This document shows, in pieces, positions 24,601 to 32,026 of a stretch of DNA of 34,935 bases. The number at the start of each line of letters is the position of its first letter. Within the stretch, counting starts at the first letter, position 1. The stretch lies in NCBI GenBank assembly GCA_945888475.1, contig CAMDAB010000027.1, positions 1 through 34,935 on the forward strand, given 5' to 3'. A program made the position numbers and the translations under genes. Source of the DNA: Saprospira grandis DSM 2844 (GTDB lineage Bacteria; Bacteroidota; Bacteroidia; Chitinophagales; Saprospiraceae). Under the pieces are notes generated by a model, which had not been told where the DNA came from, did not search any database, and saw only the letters and a list, made by a program, of their open reading frames with translations.

Positions 24601-27009
24601 TACATTACGGGTTCCTATACTGTCGCAGTTAAAACTTGTGGTGTTGAGCTGATAATTGGTTACAGCACAGTTATCTGTCGAACCGTTATTGATTTGTGCT
24701 GCAGTAATCGAAACGGTCCCAGTAGCGCCTAGAAAAGCATTGATGTTACGACATACAGCTGTTGGTCTGATGCTGTCTAAAACCTGAACAGTTGCTGTGC
24801 AAGTTCTGCTGTTGCCATTTACATCATTTATTTGCAAAATGGCAGTTCTGTTGCCAATACTATCACAGGTATAAGTTGCACGAGTGCCGGGGCTAAGACC
24901 GTTGATGGTTCTGCTCAAAATCGAACAGTTATCTGTCGAGGCATTGTCAATCTCTGTTGCAGCAACAGTTACAAGACCACTGCTACTAAGATAAACCGTT
25001 CTATTCTGGCAAATTGCATTAGGACTGATCGTATCTAAAACAGTGACCGTAGCATTGCATGAGCTGGAATTTGAAGAAGCGTCACTTACTGTTAATCTCA
25101 CGTTTCTGACGCCAACACTGTCGCAACTGTAGTTCAGGGATCCCAAACCATTTATAAGGAAGCTGCTGATACCGCAGGCGTCGACAGAATTGTTATTGAT
25201 GGAAGTTGCGGAGACATTTACAGTGCCGGATGCATTGAGATAGGCATTAATATTTTGACAGTTTGCAGCAGGGGCAGTTATGTCTGTAACTGTGATACTA
25301 GCATTACAGGTTGAAACATTGCCCGACCCATCTGTTACAGATACTGTAACAACATTAACTCCAAGGTTTGAGCAATTGAAAGTACGGTTGAGACCAGTAC
25401 TGAAGGAATAACTCATTGTTGCGCAATTATCCGAACTGAATGCCGCAATGGTTGAAGCCGCCACAGAAACGCTGCCCGCTACCGAAAGTTGAAGGGCTGT
25501 ACCCGAGCAAATGGCATTTGGAGGCGTGACATCCACTACATTGATTATGGTAGTACAGGTGTCACGACTGATTCCACCCTGCTGTGGGGAGTTATTTTTA
25601 GTAACAATCAGAAAAGCTGTTCTACTGCCAATACTGTCGCAGGTATAAGTAACAGCGGCAGAATTATTTATGGTAAAAAGCAAAGGACCTGATGGGGCAC
25701 AGCTTGCAAAGGAGCCATTATCGATAGTCGCCGATGTTGCGCTAACCAAGCCATTTGAGGCGAGTGTCAGCGTCCTGGTTGGATGGCATATTGCATTGGG
25801 TGGGATAGTATCAAATGCCAAAATTCTTATTCTGCATGAGGGATAGAAAGAGGATGACAGAGAGAGCGAATTTCTAAAATTATTATTTACATCTCTTACC
25901 CTTGCATAAAGATTGTTTGCTCCCGTACCGTGAATCCCGGCTAATGTATTAGGTGAACAATTGAAAGTTACAGTGTTTCCGAAATTTACGTTGTATCCAT
26001 TTGAAATCTGAACGGTACTAATACCGCATGCATCTGTAGGTGTCAATTGAGAAACATTGTATGTTGCAACTCCGGCTGCGTTCAGGTATACAGTATCAGC
26101 TGTTGCACTGAAAATTCTGCATTCAGGAACATCAGGAGCAACCGAATCTCTTACAGTAACTGATGTTGGCGTAGGGCAGATTGCAGATCTTCCAAGCTTA
26201 TCGGTTAGCACCATGTAAAGCGGAAAGGTGGTACCTGCATTGGAACAACTGAAAGCTGAATTTAAAAGTGGTGTACCCGAAGCGTTGAGTGAGAATCTTA
26301 CTGTGGAAAGCAAACATGAGGTATCGCTGTTGAGATTCAGATCAGAAAATGCAGGTGTTCTTAGTCCAAAGGTATCCAGTTTCAATAGTGCAGTAGCTCT
26401 GCAACTTGCAATGAGGGGAGGCGCAGCGCAGGAAATAATTGTTATACAATAAGATTGAATGCAAATGCCAGTTGAATTGGCATTGTTGTCAACGATTTCT
26501 AGCCGCCACAAACCAGCCCCAAGGGAACCCAAAAAATCTGTACCTGAAGGTAGTACCGATGCTAATGAGGTGGCAGGATTGTAAATGCTGCCATTATTCG
26601 GAAAACCTATGATGTTGGATGCGCCATCTCTGAAACTTGTTGTAAAGCTATTTACCGTTCCTGTACCCGTCCAGCTTCCGCCAGGACCAACCAAAATTCT
26701 AGAAATACCGCTTGGGCCCACCAATGACATTTCTACTTCAGACACATCATCTGTTCCATTAGATCCAGCGCAATTAGTTTGGCGACGAGACCAGGTAACA
26801 GATACCCTTATGTCTGTAACCAAATTTCCTATAGGAACAGACCCACTGAAATTAATGCCCGGTGTAAGGGATAAACCATTACTAACAAAAAGGTTTGGAC
26901 TTTCGCAAAGCGTAACCGACGAAGTCTGTGCAAACGAATAAAGCGACAGACTGATAAAGAAGTAGATGAATAACGCCTTGATATTTTGTCCCGATAGATA
27001 ATTTAACAT
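18697..27009 (-). CDS. Giant adhesin-like surface protein: P-domain, about 23 HYR-like repeats, Ig-like domains, CHU_C T9SS type B sorting domain
   Basis: The protein has 2770 residues. A signal peptide (ending near LYSFAQ) is followed by a P-domain-like module (about 30-195; GLWRLEIVDNNANSTG). Residues about 300-2260 hold some 23 tandem HYR-like units of about 80-90 residues, each of the form C-x-N-x-x-(V/A)-x-L-x-x-x-G, then SDNC or SDAC, then Y/F-x-C-x-N-I-G, then VxDxNGNxxTCxATVTVxDT. Each unit has four cysteines and a DxNGN-type loop that may bind calcium. About 2260-2600 are PKD/Ig-like domains, and about 2600-2680 a Big_9-like segment (NGTLNYVPNFNYQGIDSFVYEICD). The final 85 residues begin CFIPNALSPNGDGIN and include VQIYSRWGNLVF, WDGMYNG and LPDGAYFYVLDF: the gliding-associated CHU_C domain that routes cargo through T9SS. 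No enzyme domain is visible, so adhesion, gliding or matrix structure is the likely role. No exact promoter consensus was found upstream. Confidence 0.93.
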   Translation of the reverse strand: MLNYLSGQNIKALFIYFFISLSLYSFAQTSSVTLCESPNLFVSNGLSLTPGINFSGSVPIGNLVTDIRVSVTWSRRQTNCAGSNGTDDVSEVEMSLVGPSGISRILVGPGGSWTGTGTVNSFTTSFRDGASNIIGFPNNGSIYNPATSLASVLPSGTDFLGSLGAGLWRLEIVDNNANSTGICIQSYCITIISCAAPPLIASCRATALLKLDTFGLRTPAFSDLNLNSDTSCLLSTVRFSLNASGTPLLNSAFSCSNAGTTFPLYMVLTDKLGRSAICPTPTSVTVRDSVAPDVPECRIFSATADTVYLNAAGVATYNVSQLTPTDACGISTVQISNGYNVNFGNTVTFNCSPNTLAGIHGTGANNLYARVRDVNNNFRNSLSLSSSFYPSCRIRILAFDTIPPNAICHPTRTLTLASNGLVSATSATIDNGSFASCAPSGPLLFTINNSAAVTYTCDSIGSRTAFLIVTKNNSPQQGGISRDTCTTIINVVDVTPPNAICSGTALQLSVAGSVSVAASTIAAFSSDNCATMSYSFSTGLNRTFNCSNLGVNVVTVSVTDGSGNVSTCNASITVTDITAPAANCQNINAYLNASGTVNVSATSINNNSVDACGISSFLINGLGSLNYSCDSVGVRNVRLTVSDASSNSSSCNATVTVLDTISPNAICQNRTVYLSSSGLVTVAATEIDNASTDNCSILSRTINGLSPGTRATYTCDSIGNRTAILQINDVNGNSRTCTATVQVLDSIRPTAVCRNINAFLGATGTVSITAAQINNGSTDNCAVTNYQLNTTSFNCDSIGTRNVTLQASDASGNNRTCSATVTVQDTTRPVAQCQNVTLILNAIGNASLTTADINNSSNDNCNVSSLQFLGLAVGVNINYNCDSTGTRTAILRVNDQNGNFSTCNATVTVSDTTRPIALCQNIVAHLNSAGTVTVNALQLNNGSSDICGINTYFINNSGNLSQTYNCTNIGPNSASLIVVDKNGNTNNCLATIEIRDTVKPSMTCLNTNVYLNPSGFAVISPSTINNGSSDACGFASLSVSTDTVRCANIGSLNVRLRGTDVNGNTDSCTAVVTVIDTVAPLAICTNTTVYLNSTGTVAVTPIDVNNGSSDNCNSISSIKVNGLDSVIFSCSNSGVQTVLLQIFDTNGNVGSCSAQVTVIDSVKPTAICGNITLPLDASGNLSLSAGTLNNGSSDACGINSFRFNNGSSIRTFNCTNIGANNVSLLVTDANGNTDSCTSIVTLQDLIAPNALCQATSVYLNNLGVITIQATQINAGSNDACGIDTMFVSPANFNCNSISTPQNITLTVIDNNNNSASCQATVNVIDSVRPSMICSNPTVYLDALGVVSVSPLQIDGGSNDACGIVQRLINGNNNQVYTCANLGLNNALLGATDLNNNSANCNSLVTVVDTVVPIARCRAPFNVFLNNATGTATLTPVMVDSSSSDNCSLNTSIFTVNNQPSINYNCANVGLVQNITLRVFDGSNQTSFCTTTITVRDTTRPIAQCLPSITRTLSAASPASVNVSAISLNNNSTDVCGAATLSYFINGQPSFSYTCANLGPNTATLTVQDQNGNQSTCTSVVIINDITPPIASCVANYSINLDANGQSTLTGAVLNNGSADNCSVSSFLVNGAASQIFTCSNFGSSAVTLTVRDASGNSSTCTSLITVQDTSAPVARCFTNPIEVFLNPATGTATVLGTLLDSLSNDNCIISTRLVNNAVSASFSCTNIGLNNVTLTVRDQANNAQSCNAQVFVRDTVLPVANCQNINAILNTSGLAFVNATQINASSSDNCIISSYLINGQTRDTFDCTNIGSNVVTLTVTDNSGNESFCQSTITVIDNIAPNVSCTNRTVYLDAAGSVIVPPNAVGSATDICGVVNYTIDNLPFRTYSCANANTTFSDTIRGFDASGNPGTCVAQITVSDTIRPVASCINRTISLDSSGVVTILPSQINLNSTDNCGAPSNLLINNQPNITYNCNNVGTNNVTLRVADASGNFSTCTAQVTVVDNIAPIARCRNLLTVQLDASGNATVQAINLDSQPGSYDACAPLSYTVNGQSTFNLNCTNLNGTNTLFLTVTDIHGNASTCSSSINVIDVNPPVINCTNYTLQLDITGNASLLSQNVINTALSTDNCNTINYTIDGSLNSRIYNCNDIGLNTVTVVGSDPSGNRDTCFASVTVVDTVAPTVNCQSIVVNLTYFVVDTLTLLELGVSSVDACGVDTTVFFPNIITCANVGTVPVTITSYDFYGNASTCISQVNVVLDAPEPSALDSFLCEGQPLQLYANPPPTGFTYDYVWAGPGFSSNAQNPQIGNMQGVNEGNYIVTIIPQGLPGCVVSDTLFIDVNVVPPPVITMDGLACFGDSITLYFANQAAYSGTNFSYQWLYEGIPAGSNSSTFIIDPVAFSDTGAYSAIVNIDGCADTSLVPLDLVVFALPDAFTPTANSPCLGDTLTLFANPPTTSPYVYSWSGPIGFSSTTRDPFLPFVFTNNSGPYQVTITDQNTCQRVETVLVTVKELPDIPALVYNDPLCINDVLVLNDTVIRDPNTFFIWDESTFIIDTTTTPQVFLVSPVEGEYGVYVVENGCISQRVTVNVVFELEPGAFEDAYNVPFRDSLTELEVTLNDAVRDGFAISIVDSANNGTVSINGNGTLNYVPNFNYQGIDSFVYEICDPVCTSICDRAVVLIDVQYGERCFIPNALSPNGDGINDELLVVCRELYPNMKVQIYSRWGNLVFQGEPNGWDGMYNGDSLPDGAYFYVLDFGDGSNPESGYLVISR
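20236..26125 (-). repeat. About 23 tandem HYR-like repeat units, roughly 250 bp each
   Basis: The units can be counted by the recurring D-x-x-x-P-x-A-x-C linker (DTTRPIAQC, DSVKPTAIC, DNIAPIARC and similar). The first two or three at the high-coordinate end are more divergent and longer; the last, near 20236-20470, has degraded linkers. Every unit keeps the four-cysteine pattern with few exceptions. DNA identity between units is modest, so the array is old rather than recently expanded. Confidence 0.85.
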
Positions 27010-27209
27010 ATATCAGATATAGATTTTTCACATAAACAGCTGAGGTAAAAATACATAAAAAATGAAAATAAATGACATTTGTGCCACCAATGTTAAATAT
27101 TTTCCATCAATTTTTTCGACTTTTGGTTTTTTTAAGCCTTTATTGCACAATACTAAACAAGTAGACTTTTGGTTTATCCTATCAATTTATAAAATGTTAT
27201 GCTTTTTAA

Positions 27210-27752
27210 ATGAAGTTGAATCTTAGAATAAATAAAAATAGATGGAATATTTGTACATTTATTTTGTTAAGCTGCCTTTGTTTGGGTTCTTTTATTTCGT
27301 GTAAAGAAAATTGCCCTGACAAATTAGAGGCATTTCAAAGCAAAGTAAATGCGCTTGTTAAGGATATCGGAAACAAAAAAAGATTAAAAACCGATAATAA
27401 CTGGGATCTCATTGACAAAAAATTCCGAAATGCAGTTTTTGAATGTTACCCAAAGTTTTCAGATCAACTTTCTCGGGCTGAGACTATTTATTTTTGGGAG
27501 AACGCACTGGGATATGCATTTGTCCGTTATGGTGCCGATCTTTTGAAAAAGTATGGAAAAACAGACAGACTCTTGATTTTGATAGGAGAAAAATTAAATT
27601 CTAACAAAATAGCAATTAAACCTGCGGTAAAGAGGTTATGCAGCGAGTGGCCTGTCCTATATGGTATGTCGGAGGACAGCCTGGCGAAGCTTCTCAAAGA
27701 TGTATTTGAAAAGGACATGGAAAAAATGCTGATGAACAGTTTAATCGACTGA
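27210..27752 (+). CDS. Unknown small lipoprotein
   Basis: The 180-residue protein has a charged N-terminus, a hydrophobic core (CTFILLSCLCLGSF) and a lipobox-like SFISC with lipidated C31. The mature part is helical and lysine-rich, without a recognised domain: SKVNALVKDIGNKKRL, then RAETIYFWENALGYAFVRYGADLLKKYG, then two C-terminal helices. It probably sits in the periplasm anchored to a membrane. The ATG at 27210 is preceded by AT-rich sequence with no Shine-Dalgarno, as is common in this phylum. Its last 12 bases overlap the 3' end of rnz on the other strand, so the two transcripts converge and overlap. I cannot assign a function. Confidence 0.75.
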   Translation: MKLNLRINKNRWNICTFILLSCLCLGSFISCKENCPDKLEAFQSKVNALVKDIGNKKRLKTDNNWDLIDKKFRNAVFECYPKFSDQLSRAETIYFWENALGYAFVRYGADLLKKYGKTDRLLILIGEKLNSNKIAIKPAVKRLCSEWPVLYGMSEDSLAKLLKDVFEKDMEKMLMNSLID

Positions 27753-28655
27753 ATATACCTGACCGTCAATTGCCAATTCGGTATTCGGAAAAATTGTTTT
27801 TGCCTCATTGAGTAGGCATTGTGGGTTGGCATACCTCGATGAGAAATGGCCTATAAGCAGTTTTTTTACTCCGGCGTTTTTTGCAATTTCTGCAGCCTGT
27901 ATTGCAGTTGAATGACCACTCACAATTGCTTGTCCAAGCAAATCATGGGTAAAGGTTGCTTCATGGTACAGTAAATCTGCAGTTGCCACGAAAGGTATTA
28001 TTTGATCGAAATAAGCAGTATCGGAGCAGTAGGCATAAGATTTTGGAGCCACAGGATCGGAGGTTAACGCATTATTTTTTATCAGACTGCCATCGGGACT
28101 CATCCAGTCCTCTCCATCTTTTATTTTCGTAATATCATGAAAAGGAATTCCATATTCACCAATTTTTTCCTTCAGCATCTTTCTGGGCTGTGTTTTTTCC
28201 TTAAACAGAAAACCCTGTGTGGGGATTCGGTGTAAAAGGGGGAAGCTGCGCACTGTCAAATCATTATTTTCGAAGATTATGCTGCTTTTTTGAGGATCCG
28301 TTTCGTGAAATATAATTTCAAAGCTGAGATGACTCTGAGATATGCTGAAGCAAGTATCGAGGTAAGTTTTTATACCCAAAGGGCCAAAAATCTGCAGTTT
28401 TTCCTTGCGGTTATTCAAACTCATCGAAAGCAGCAATCCTGGCAGACCAAAAATATGATCGCCGTGAAGATGACTAATAAAAATATGATTTATTTTTTGG
28501 AATTTGAAACCAAAACGCTGAAACTGATGCTGTGTACCCTCGGCGCAATCAATCAAAAAATGATGCTCACGCATATTGAGCAACTGTGCAGTCATATTTC
28601 TGCTATGCGCCGGTACTGCAGCATTTGAACCGAGGATGCTCAGTTTGAAAGACAT
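27741..28655 (-). CDS. rnz: Ribonuclease Z
   Basis: This is a 304-residue metallo-beta-lactamase-fold endonuclease that trims tRNA 3' ends. The zinc-binding HxHxDH motif is SHLHGDH (H62, H64, D66, H67), followed by the family's FGLPGLL. Other ligands appear in AYCSDTAYF, LLYHEATF and IGHFSSRYA. GHSTAIQAAEIAKNAGVKKLLIGHFSSRY is a signature of the RNase Z group rather than general beta-lactamase-fold hydrolases. Length matches the short bacterial form. Its ATG overlaps the stop of the STAS gene by one base (TAATG), so it is translated in coupling with it. The 3' end overlaps the convergent lipoprotein gene by 12 bp. Confidence 0.96.
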   Translation of the reverse strand: MSFKLSILGSNAAVPAHSRNMTAQLLNMREHHFLIDCAEGTQHQFQRFGFKFQKINHIFISHLHGDHIFGLPGLLLSMSLNNRKEKLQIFGPLGIKTYLDTCFSISQSHLSFEIIFHETDPQKSSIIFENNDLTVRSFPLLHRIPTQGFLFKEKTQPRKMLKEKIGEYGIPFHDITKIKDGEDWMSPDGSLIKNNALTSDPVAPKSYAYCSDTAYFDQIIPFVATADLLYHEATFTHDLLGQAIVSGHSTAIQAAEIAKNAGVKKLLIGHFSSRYANPQCLLNEAKTIFPNTELAIDGQVYSVD

Positions 28656-29068
28656 TATTTATCTTCCTCGTCGTCTTCATCAGCTACTTTATTGCTGTCT
28701 GCCTCCAGTTCTGCCTTTAATGCATGCATCATAATGTATTTGACAGCATCCGATGTATTGCTTTGTATGTCGAGCACTGAATCCAGTCGAGAAATGGTGA
28801 TGAGTGATTTTACATTTGGATGATCTATACCCGTAATGACGCAAAGGCCATCTCTGTCTGTACAAAGTCTGTTTGCATATAAAATTGCACTCAGTCCGGA
28901 TGAATCAACAAATTTTACAGTTTCAAGATTTAGGATTAAATTTTTGACACCCTGTTCTGCAAGCAAGTGAAATTCGGTTTTTAAATTTGGTGCTTTGGCT
29001 GAATTTAAATTTTCTTCACCCATTGTAAAAATGGTAAATTCATCTTGTTTTTCAACAGAGTATTTCAT
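28655..29068 (-). CDS. STAS-domain protein (anti-sigma factor antagonist-like)
   Basis: The product has 137 residues. Residues 1-110 form a STAS domain: LNSAKAPNLKTEFHLL, then VKNLILNLETVKFVDSSGLSAILYANR with the DSSGLS loop that carries the phosphorylatable serine (S56 or S57) in SpoIIAA/RsbV proteins, then GLCVITGIDHPNVKSLITISRLDSVLDI. The last ~20 residues are an acidic tail (ADEDDEEDK). Such proteins switch partners with a serine kinase/anti-sigma factor, or serve in other signalling. No kinase or sigma-factor gene is near. The gene is translationally coupled to rnz downstream and diverges from clpC. The link to RNase Z is seen only as gene order. Confidence 0.88.
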   Translation of the reverse strand: MKYSVEKQDEFTIFTMGEENLNSAKAPNLKTEFHLLAEQGVKNLILNLETVKFVDSSGLSAILYANRLCTDRDGLCVITGIDHPNVKSLITISRLDSVLDIQSNTSDAVKYIMMHALKAELEADSNKVADEDDEEDK

Positions 29069-29418
29069 GTTTGCTAATTTATTTCGTGAATTTTGTTAGA
29101 CTAAAATAAAAAAAAATAACTAAAAGTACTAAGATTTTGTTTTGATGTTAAGTGGAAAAATACTTCCAATTGATTTTGAAATAAAAAATAGTAAATGGCT
29201 AATTTGTTTTTAGTTTGAACAGCAAGATAGGGACATTTATTCTTTTAACAAAATCCTTTTTCTAAAATACTTTTTTAGGGCGCCGGGTTTCGTAAATTTA
29301 TGTTATTGTCTAAAAAATCTTTCTTGAATTGAAAAATATTTCTTTTTTTTACGTTCGACTTCAATTTGAGCCTTAGTTCACAGTGAAGTTTATTTCTTTT
29401 TAAATCAAATTTAAAATT
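29069..29418. other. Divergent promoter region between the STAS gene and clpC
   Basis: This is about 350 bp, AT-rich, with no gene. It must hold the promoters for STAS-rnz (minus) and clpC (plus). I found only near-matches to TAnnTTTG (for example TAAATTTA at about 29293). I saw no convincing CtsR- or HrcA-type operator. Confidence 0.55.
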
Positions 29419-31968
29419 ATGGCAGACAACCGTTTTTCACCAAAAGTAAAAGAGGTAATTTCGTACAGTAGGGAAGAAGCTATGCGTATGGGGAACGACT
29501 ATATAGGAACTGAGCATTTGCTTTTGGCACTCCTGAACGACAGAACCAGCATAGCTGTAAGAGTGCTTGAATCTTTGGAGGTAAATACCGGTACGTTGCG
29601 CAAAGCACTAGAGGATTCGGTGCAAAATGGCAGCTCAAAAGTTCAGCCAGCCTACAATATCGGAAACATACCCCTTACCCGCAAGGCAGAAAAGGTTTTG
29701 AAAGTAACCTTTCTCGAGGCAAAAATGATGAAGTCAGGTGTTGTTGACACAGAACATCTTTTACTTTCTATCCTCAAGGAAAAAGATAATCCGGCCGCAA
29801 CTGTACTTATGGATTTTGATATCGATTATGAGATTTTCAAAACAGAATTGGAATTTGTCCTTTCCGAAACAAATCCGGATCTAAGAAATGAAATGCCCGA
29901 TGATGAGGGTTTTGAAGACGATGACAAGGCATCGCAACAAAGAAGAGGACAAGGTGGTTCAAAGTCAAAATCGCACACTCCTGTGCTTGATAATTTCGGT
30001 CGCGATGTTACCAAACAGGCCGAAGACGGAAAACTTGACCCAATCATCGGTCGTGAAAAAGAAATTGAACGTGTTTCACAAATTTTATCACGTCGTAAAA
30101 AGAATAATCCTATTCTTATTGGAGAACCGGGTGTGGGTAAAACTGCAGTGGTAGAAGGCCTCGCATTGCGTATACAACAAAGAAAAGTTTCAAGAACACT
30201 TTTCAATAAGCGTATTGTGATGCTCGACCTCGCTGCCTTGGTAGCAGGTACCAAATATCGTGGTCAATTCGAAGAGCGTATGAAAGCAATCATGAACGAG
30301 TTGGAAAAGACCCGCGATGTGATTCTCTTCATTGATGAAATTCATACCATTGTAGGAGCAGGCGGTGCCACCGGCTCGCTCGATGCATCCAACATTTTCA
30401 AACCTGCACTTGCACGCGGAGAACTCCAATGTATTGGTGCTTCAACGCTTGATGAATATAGGCAGTACATCGAAAAAGACGGTGCGCTTGACCGACGTTT
30501 CCAAAAAGTCCTTATTGAGCCGCCATCACCAGAAGAGGCTGTTCATATTCTGAAAAACATCCGCGAAAAGTACGAGGAGTTCCATCATGTAATCTATTCT
30601 GACGAAACACTTGAGGCTTGTGTAAAACTTTCCGATCGTTACATCTCAGACCGCTTCCTGCCTGATAAGGCAATTGATGTCATGGACGAAGTAGGAGCAC
30701 GCGTCCATCTAAAAAATATTCATGTTCCTCAACATATCGTCCAACTGGAAGAAAATATTGAACAGACCAAAGAATTGAAAAATCAGGCTGTTCGAGACCA
30801 GGAATATGAAAAAGCAGCTAATTTCCGTGATCAGGAATCTAAACTTATCCGCCAGCTCGAACAGGCGCGAATGGATTGGGAAGAGGAATCAAAATCGAAA
30901 AAATTCCCTGTTACTGTCGATGATATAGCAGAAGTGGTATCAATGATGACAGGCATTCCGGTAAGCAATGTGGCAGCCAGCGAAAGCCTTAAGCTACTTG
31001 GAATGACCGAAGACCTAAGGGGAGCAGTCATTGGTCAAAATGAAGCCATTGTCAAAATAACCAAAGCAATACAACGCAATAGGGTAGGATTGAAAGCGCC
31101 CAATAAACCAATTGGTTCTTTTATTTTCCTTGGTCCAACCGGTGTTGGAAAAACCGAGCTTGCAAAAGTTCTTGCTCGTCAGATGTTCGATTCTGAGGAA
31201 GCCTTGATTCGTATTGATATGTCGGAATATATGGAGAAATTTTCCGTAAGCCGTCTTATCGGAGCGCCTCCCGGTTATGTAGGTTATGAGGAAGGTGGAC
31301 AGCTTACCGAAAAAATTCGCAGAAAACCATACTCTGTTGTACTTTTAGACGAGATAGAAAAAGCGCATCCCGATATTTTTAATATTTTGCTTCAGGTCTT
31401 GGACGATGGTCAATTGACCGATGGTCTTGGCCGCAAAGTAGATTTTAAAAATACGCTGATTATCATGACCTCGAATATTGGTGTTCGAAGATTAAAAGAA
31501 TTCGGAACTGGTGTTGGTTTTGCAACTCAGGCAAAAGAAGAAGCTGCCGATAACGAAGCAAAATCTGTTATTGAAACTGCGTTGAAACGAACCTTCTCAC
31601 CCGAATTTCTAAATCGTATCGATGACGTGGTAATTTTCAATTCTTTGGATAGGGCTGATATTTTCAAAATTATTGACCTTTCTCTTAAGAATCTTTACAA
31701 ACGTGTAAAAGATCTCGGTTATACGCTAACTTTAGACATTGTGGCCAAGAATTATCTTGCCGAAAAAGGTTATGACCCACAGTTTGGTGCCCGTCCACTC
31801 AATCGTGCCATTCAAAAATATCTCGAAGATCCGCTCGCAGAGTTTATTCTAAACAATCAGGCAGATTTAAAAGAAGGAATGACTTTGAATGCAAGTTTAG
31901 GTGAAAATGATGTAATGGTCATCAGTTTTGCCGATACGGATAAAAAACCTAAGAAAGGAAAGGCCTGA
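29419..31968 (+). CDS. clpC: ATP-dependent Clp protease ATP-binding subunit ClpC
   Basis: The product is an 849-residue Hsp100 unfoldase that feeds substrates to ClpP. The N-terminal double Clp-N domain ([34 protein letters not shown]) is followed by a charged linker. AAA+ module 1 has Walker A GEPGVGKT at residues 235-242 and Walker [12 protein letters not shown] short coiled middle domain contains a UVR-type motif ([15 protein letters not shown], about 460). AAA+ module 2 has GPTGVGKT at 572-579 and [13 protein letters not shown]. The ClpP-docking loop is G-V-G-F in [10 protein letters not shown], so the protein can partner ClpP and is not a ClpB-type disaggregase. Length and order are standard for ClpC. 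It is monocistronic, with a terminator directly after it. Confidence 0.97.
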   Translation: MADNRFSPKVKEVISYSREEAMRMGNDYIGTEHLLLALLNDRTSIAVRVLESLEVNTGTLRKALEDSVQNGSSKVQPAYNIGNIPLTRKAEKVLKVTFLEAKMMKSGVVDTEHLLLSILKEKDNPAATVLMDFDIDYEIFKTELEFVLSETNPDLRNEMPDDEGFEDDDKASQQRRGQGGSKSKSHTPVLDNFGRDVTKQAEDGKLDPIIGREKEIERVSQILSRRKKNNPILIGEPGVGKTAVVEGLALRIQQRKVSRTLFNKRIVMLDLAALVAGTKYRGQFEERMKAIMNELEKTRDVILFIDEIHTIVGAGGATGSLDASNIFKPALARGELQCIGASTLDEYRQYIEKDGALDRRFQKVLIEPPSPEEAVHILKNIREKYEEFHHVIYSDETLEACVKLSDRYISDRFLPDKAIDVMDEVGARVHLKNIHVPQHIVQLEENIEQTKELKNQAVRDQEYEKAANFRDQESKLIRQLEQARMDWEEESKSKKFPVTVDDIAEVVSMMTGIPVSNVAASESLKLLGMTEDLRGAVIGQNEAIVKITKAIQRNRVGLKAPNKPIGSFIFLGPTGVGKTELAKVLARQMFDSEEALIRIDMSEYMEKFSVSRLIGAPPGYVGYEEGGQLTEKIRRKPYSVVLLDEIEKAHPDIFNILLQVLDDGQLTDGLGRKVDFKNTLIIMTSNIGVRRLKEFGTGVGFATQAKEEAADNEAKSVIETALKRTFSPEFLNRIDDVVIFNSLDRADIFKIIDLSLKNLYKRVKDLGYTLTLDIVAKNYLAEKGYDPQFGARPLNRAIQKYLEDPLAEFILNNQADLKEGMTLNASLGENDVMVISFADTDKKPKKGKA

Positions 31969-31994
31969 TAAGCCTGAATTTTTATAATGAAATG

Positions 31995-32026
31995 GCTGGC
32001 GCTCTCAATGGGTGTCAGCTTTTTTT
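31995..32026 (+). terminator. Rho-independent terminator after clpC
   Basis: A stem of nine pairs including G-T wobbles (GCTGGCGCT at 31995-32003 with GGTGTCAGC at 32011-32019) is followed by seven T (32020-32026). The T-run touches the stop codon of the convergent DUF4846 gene. It is one-directional: there is no T-run for the opposite strand. Confidence 0.75.

Noticed and set aside
20236-26125. Regularly spaced repeats that could suggest a CRISPR or other DNA array
   Set aside because: The period is about 250 bp, the repeats differ in DNA, and they encode protein repeats in one long frame.
27527-27832. A 101-codon minus-strand frame across the lipoprotein gene and the rnz end
   Set aside because: It overlaps two better-supported genes and has no recognisable protein features.
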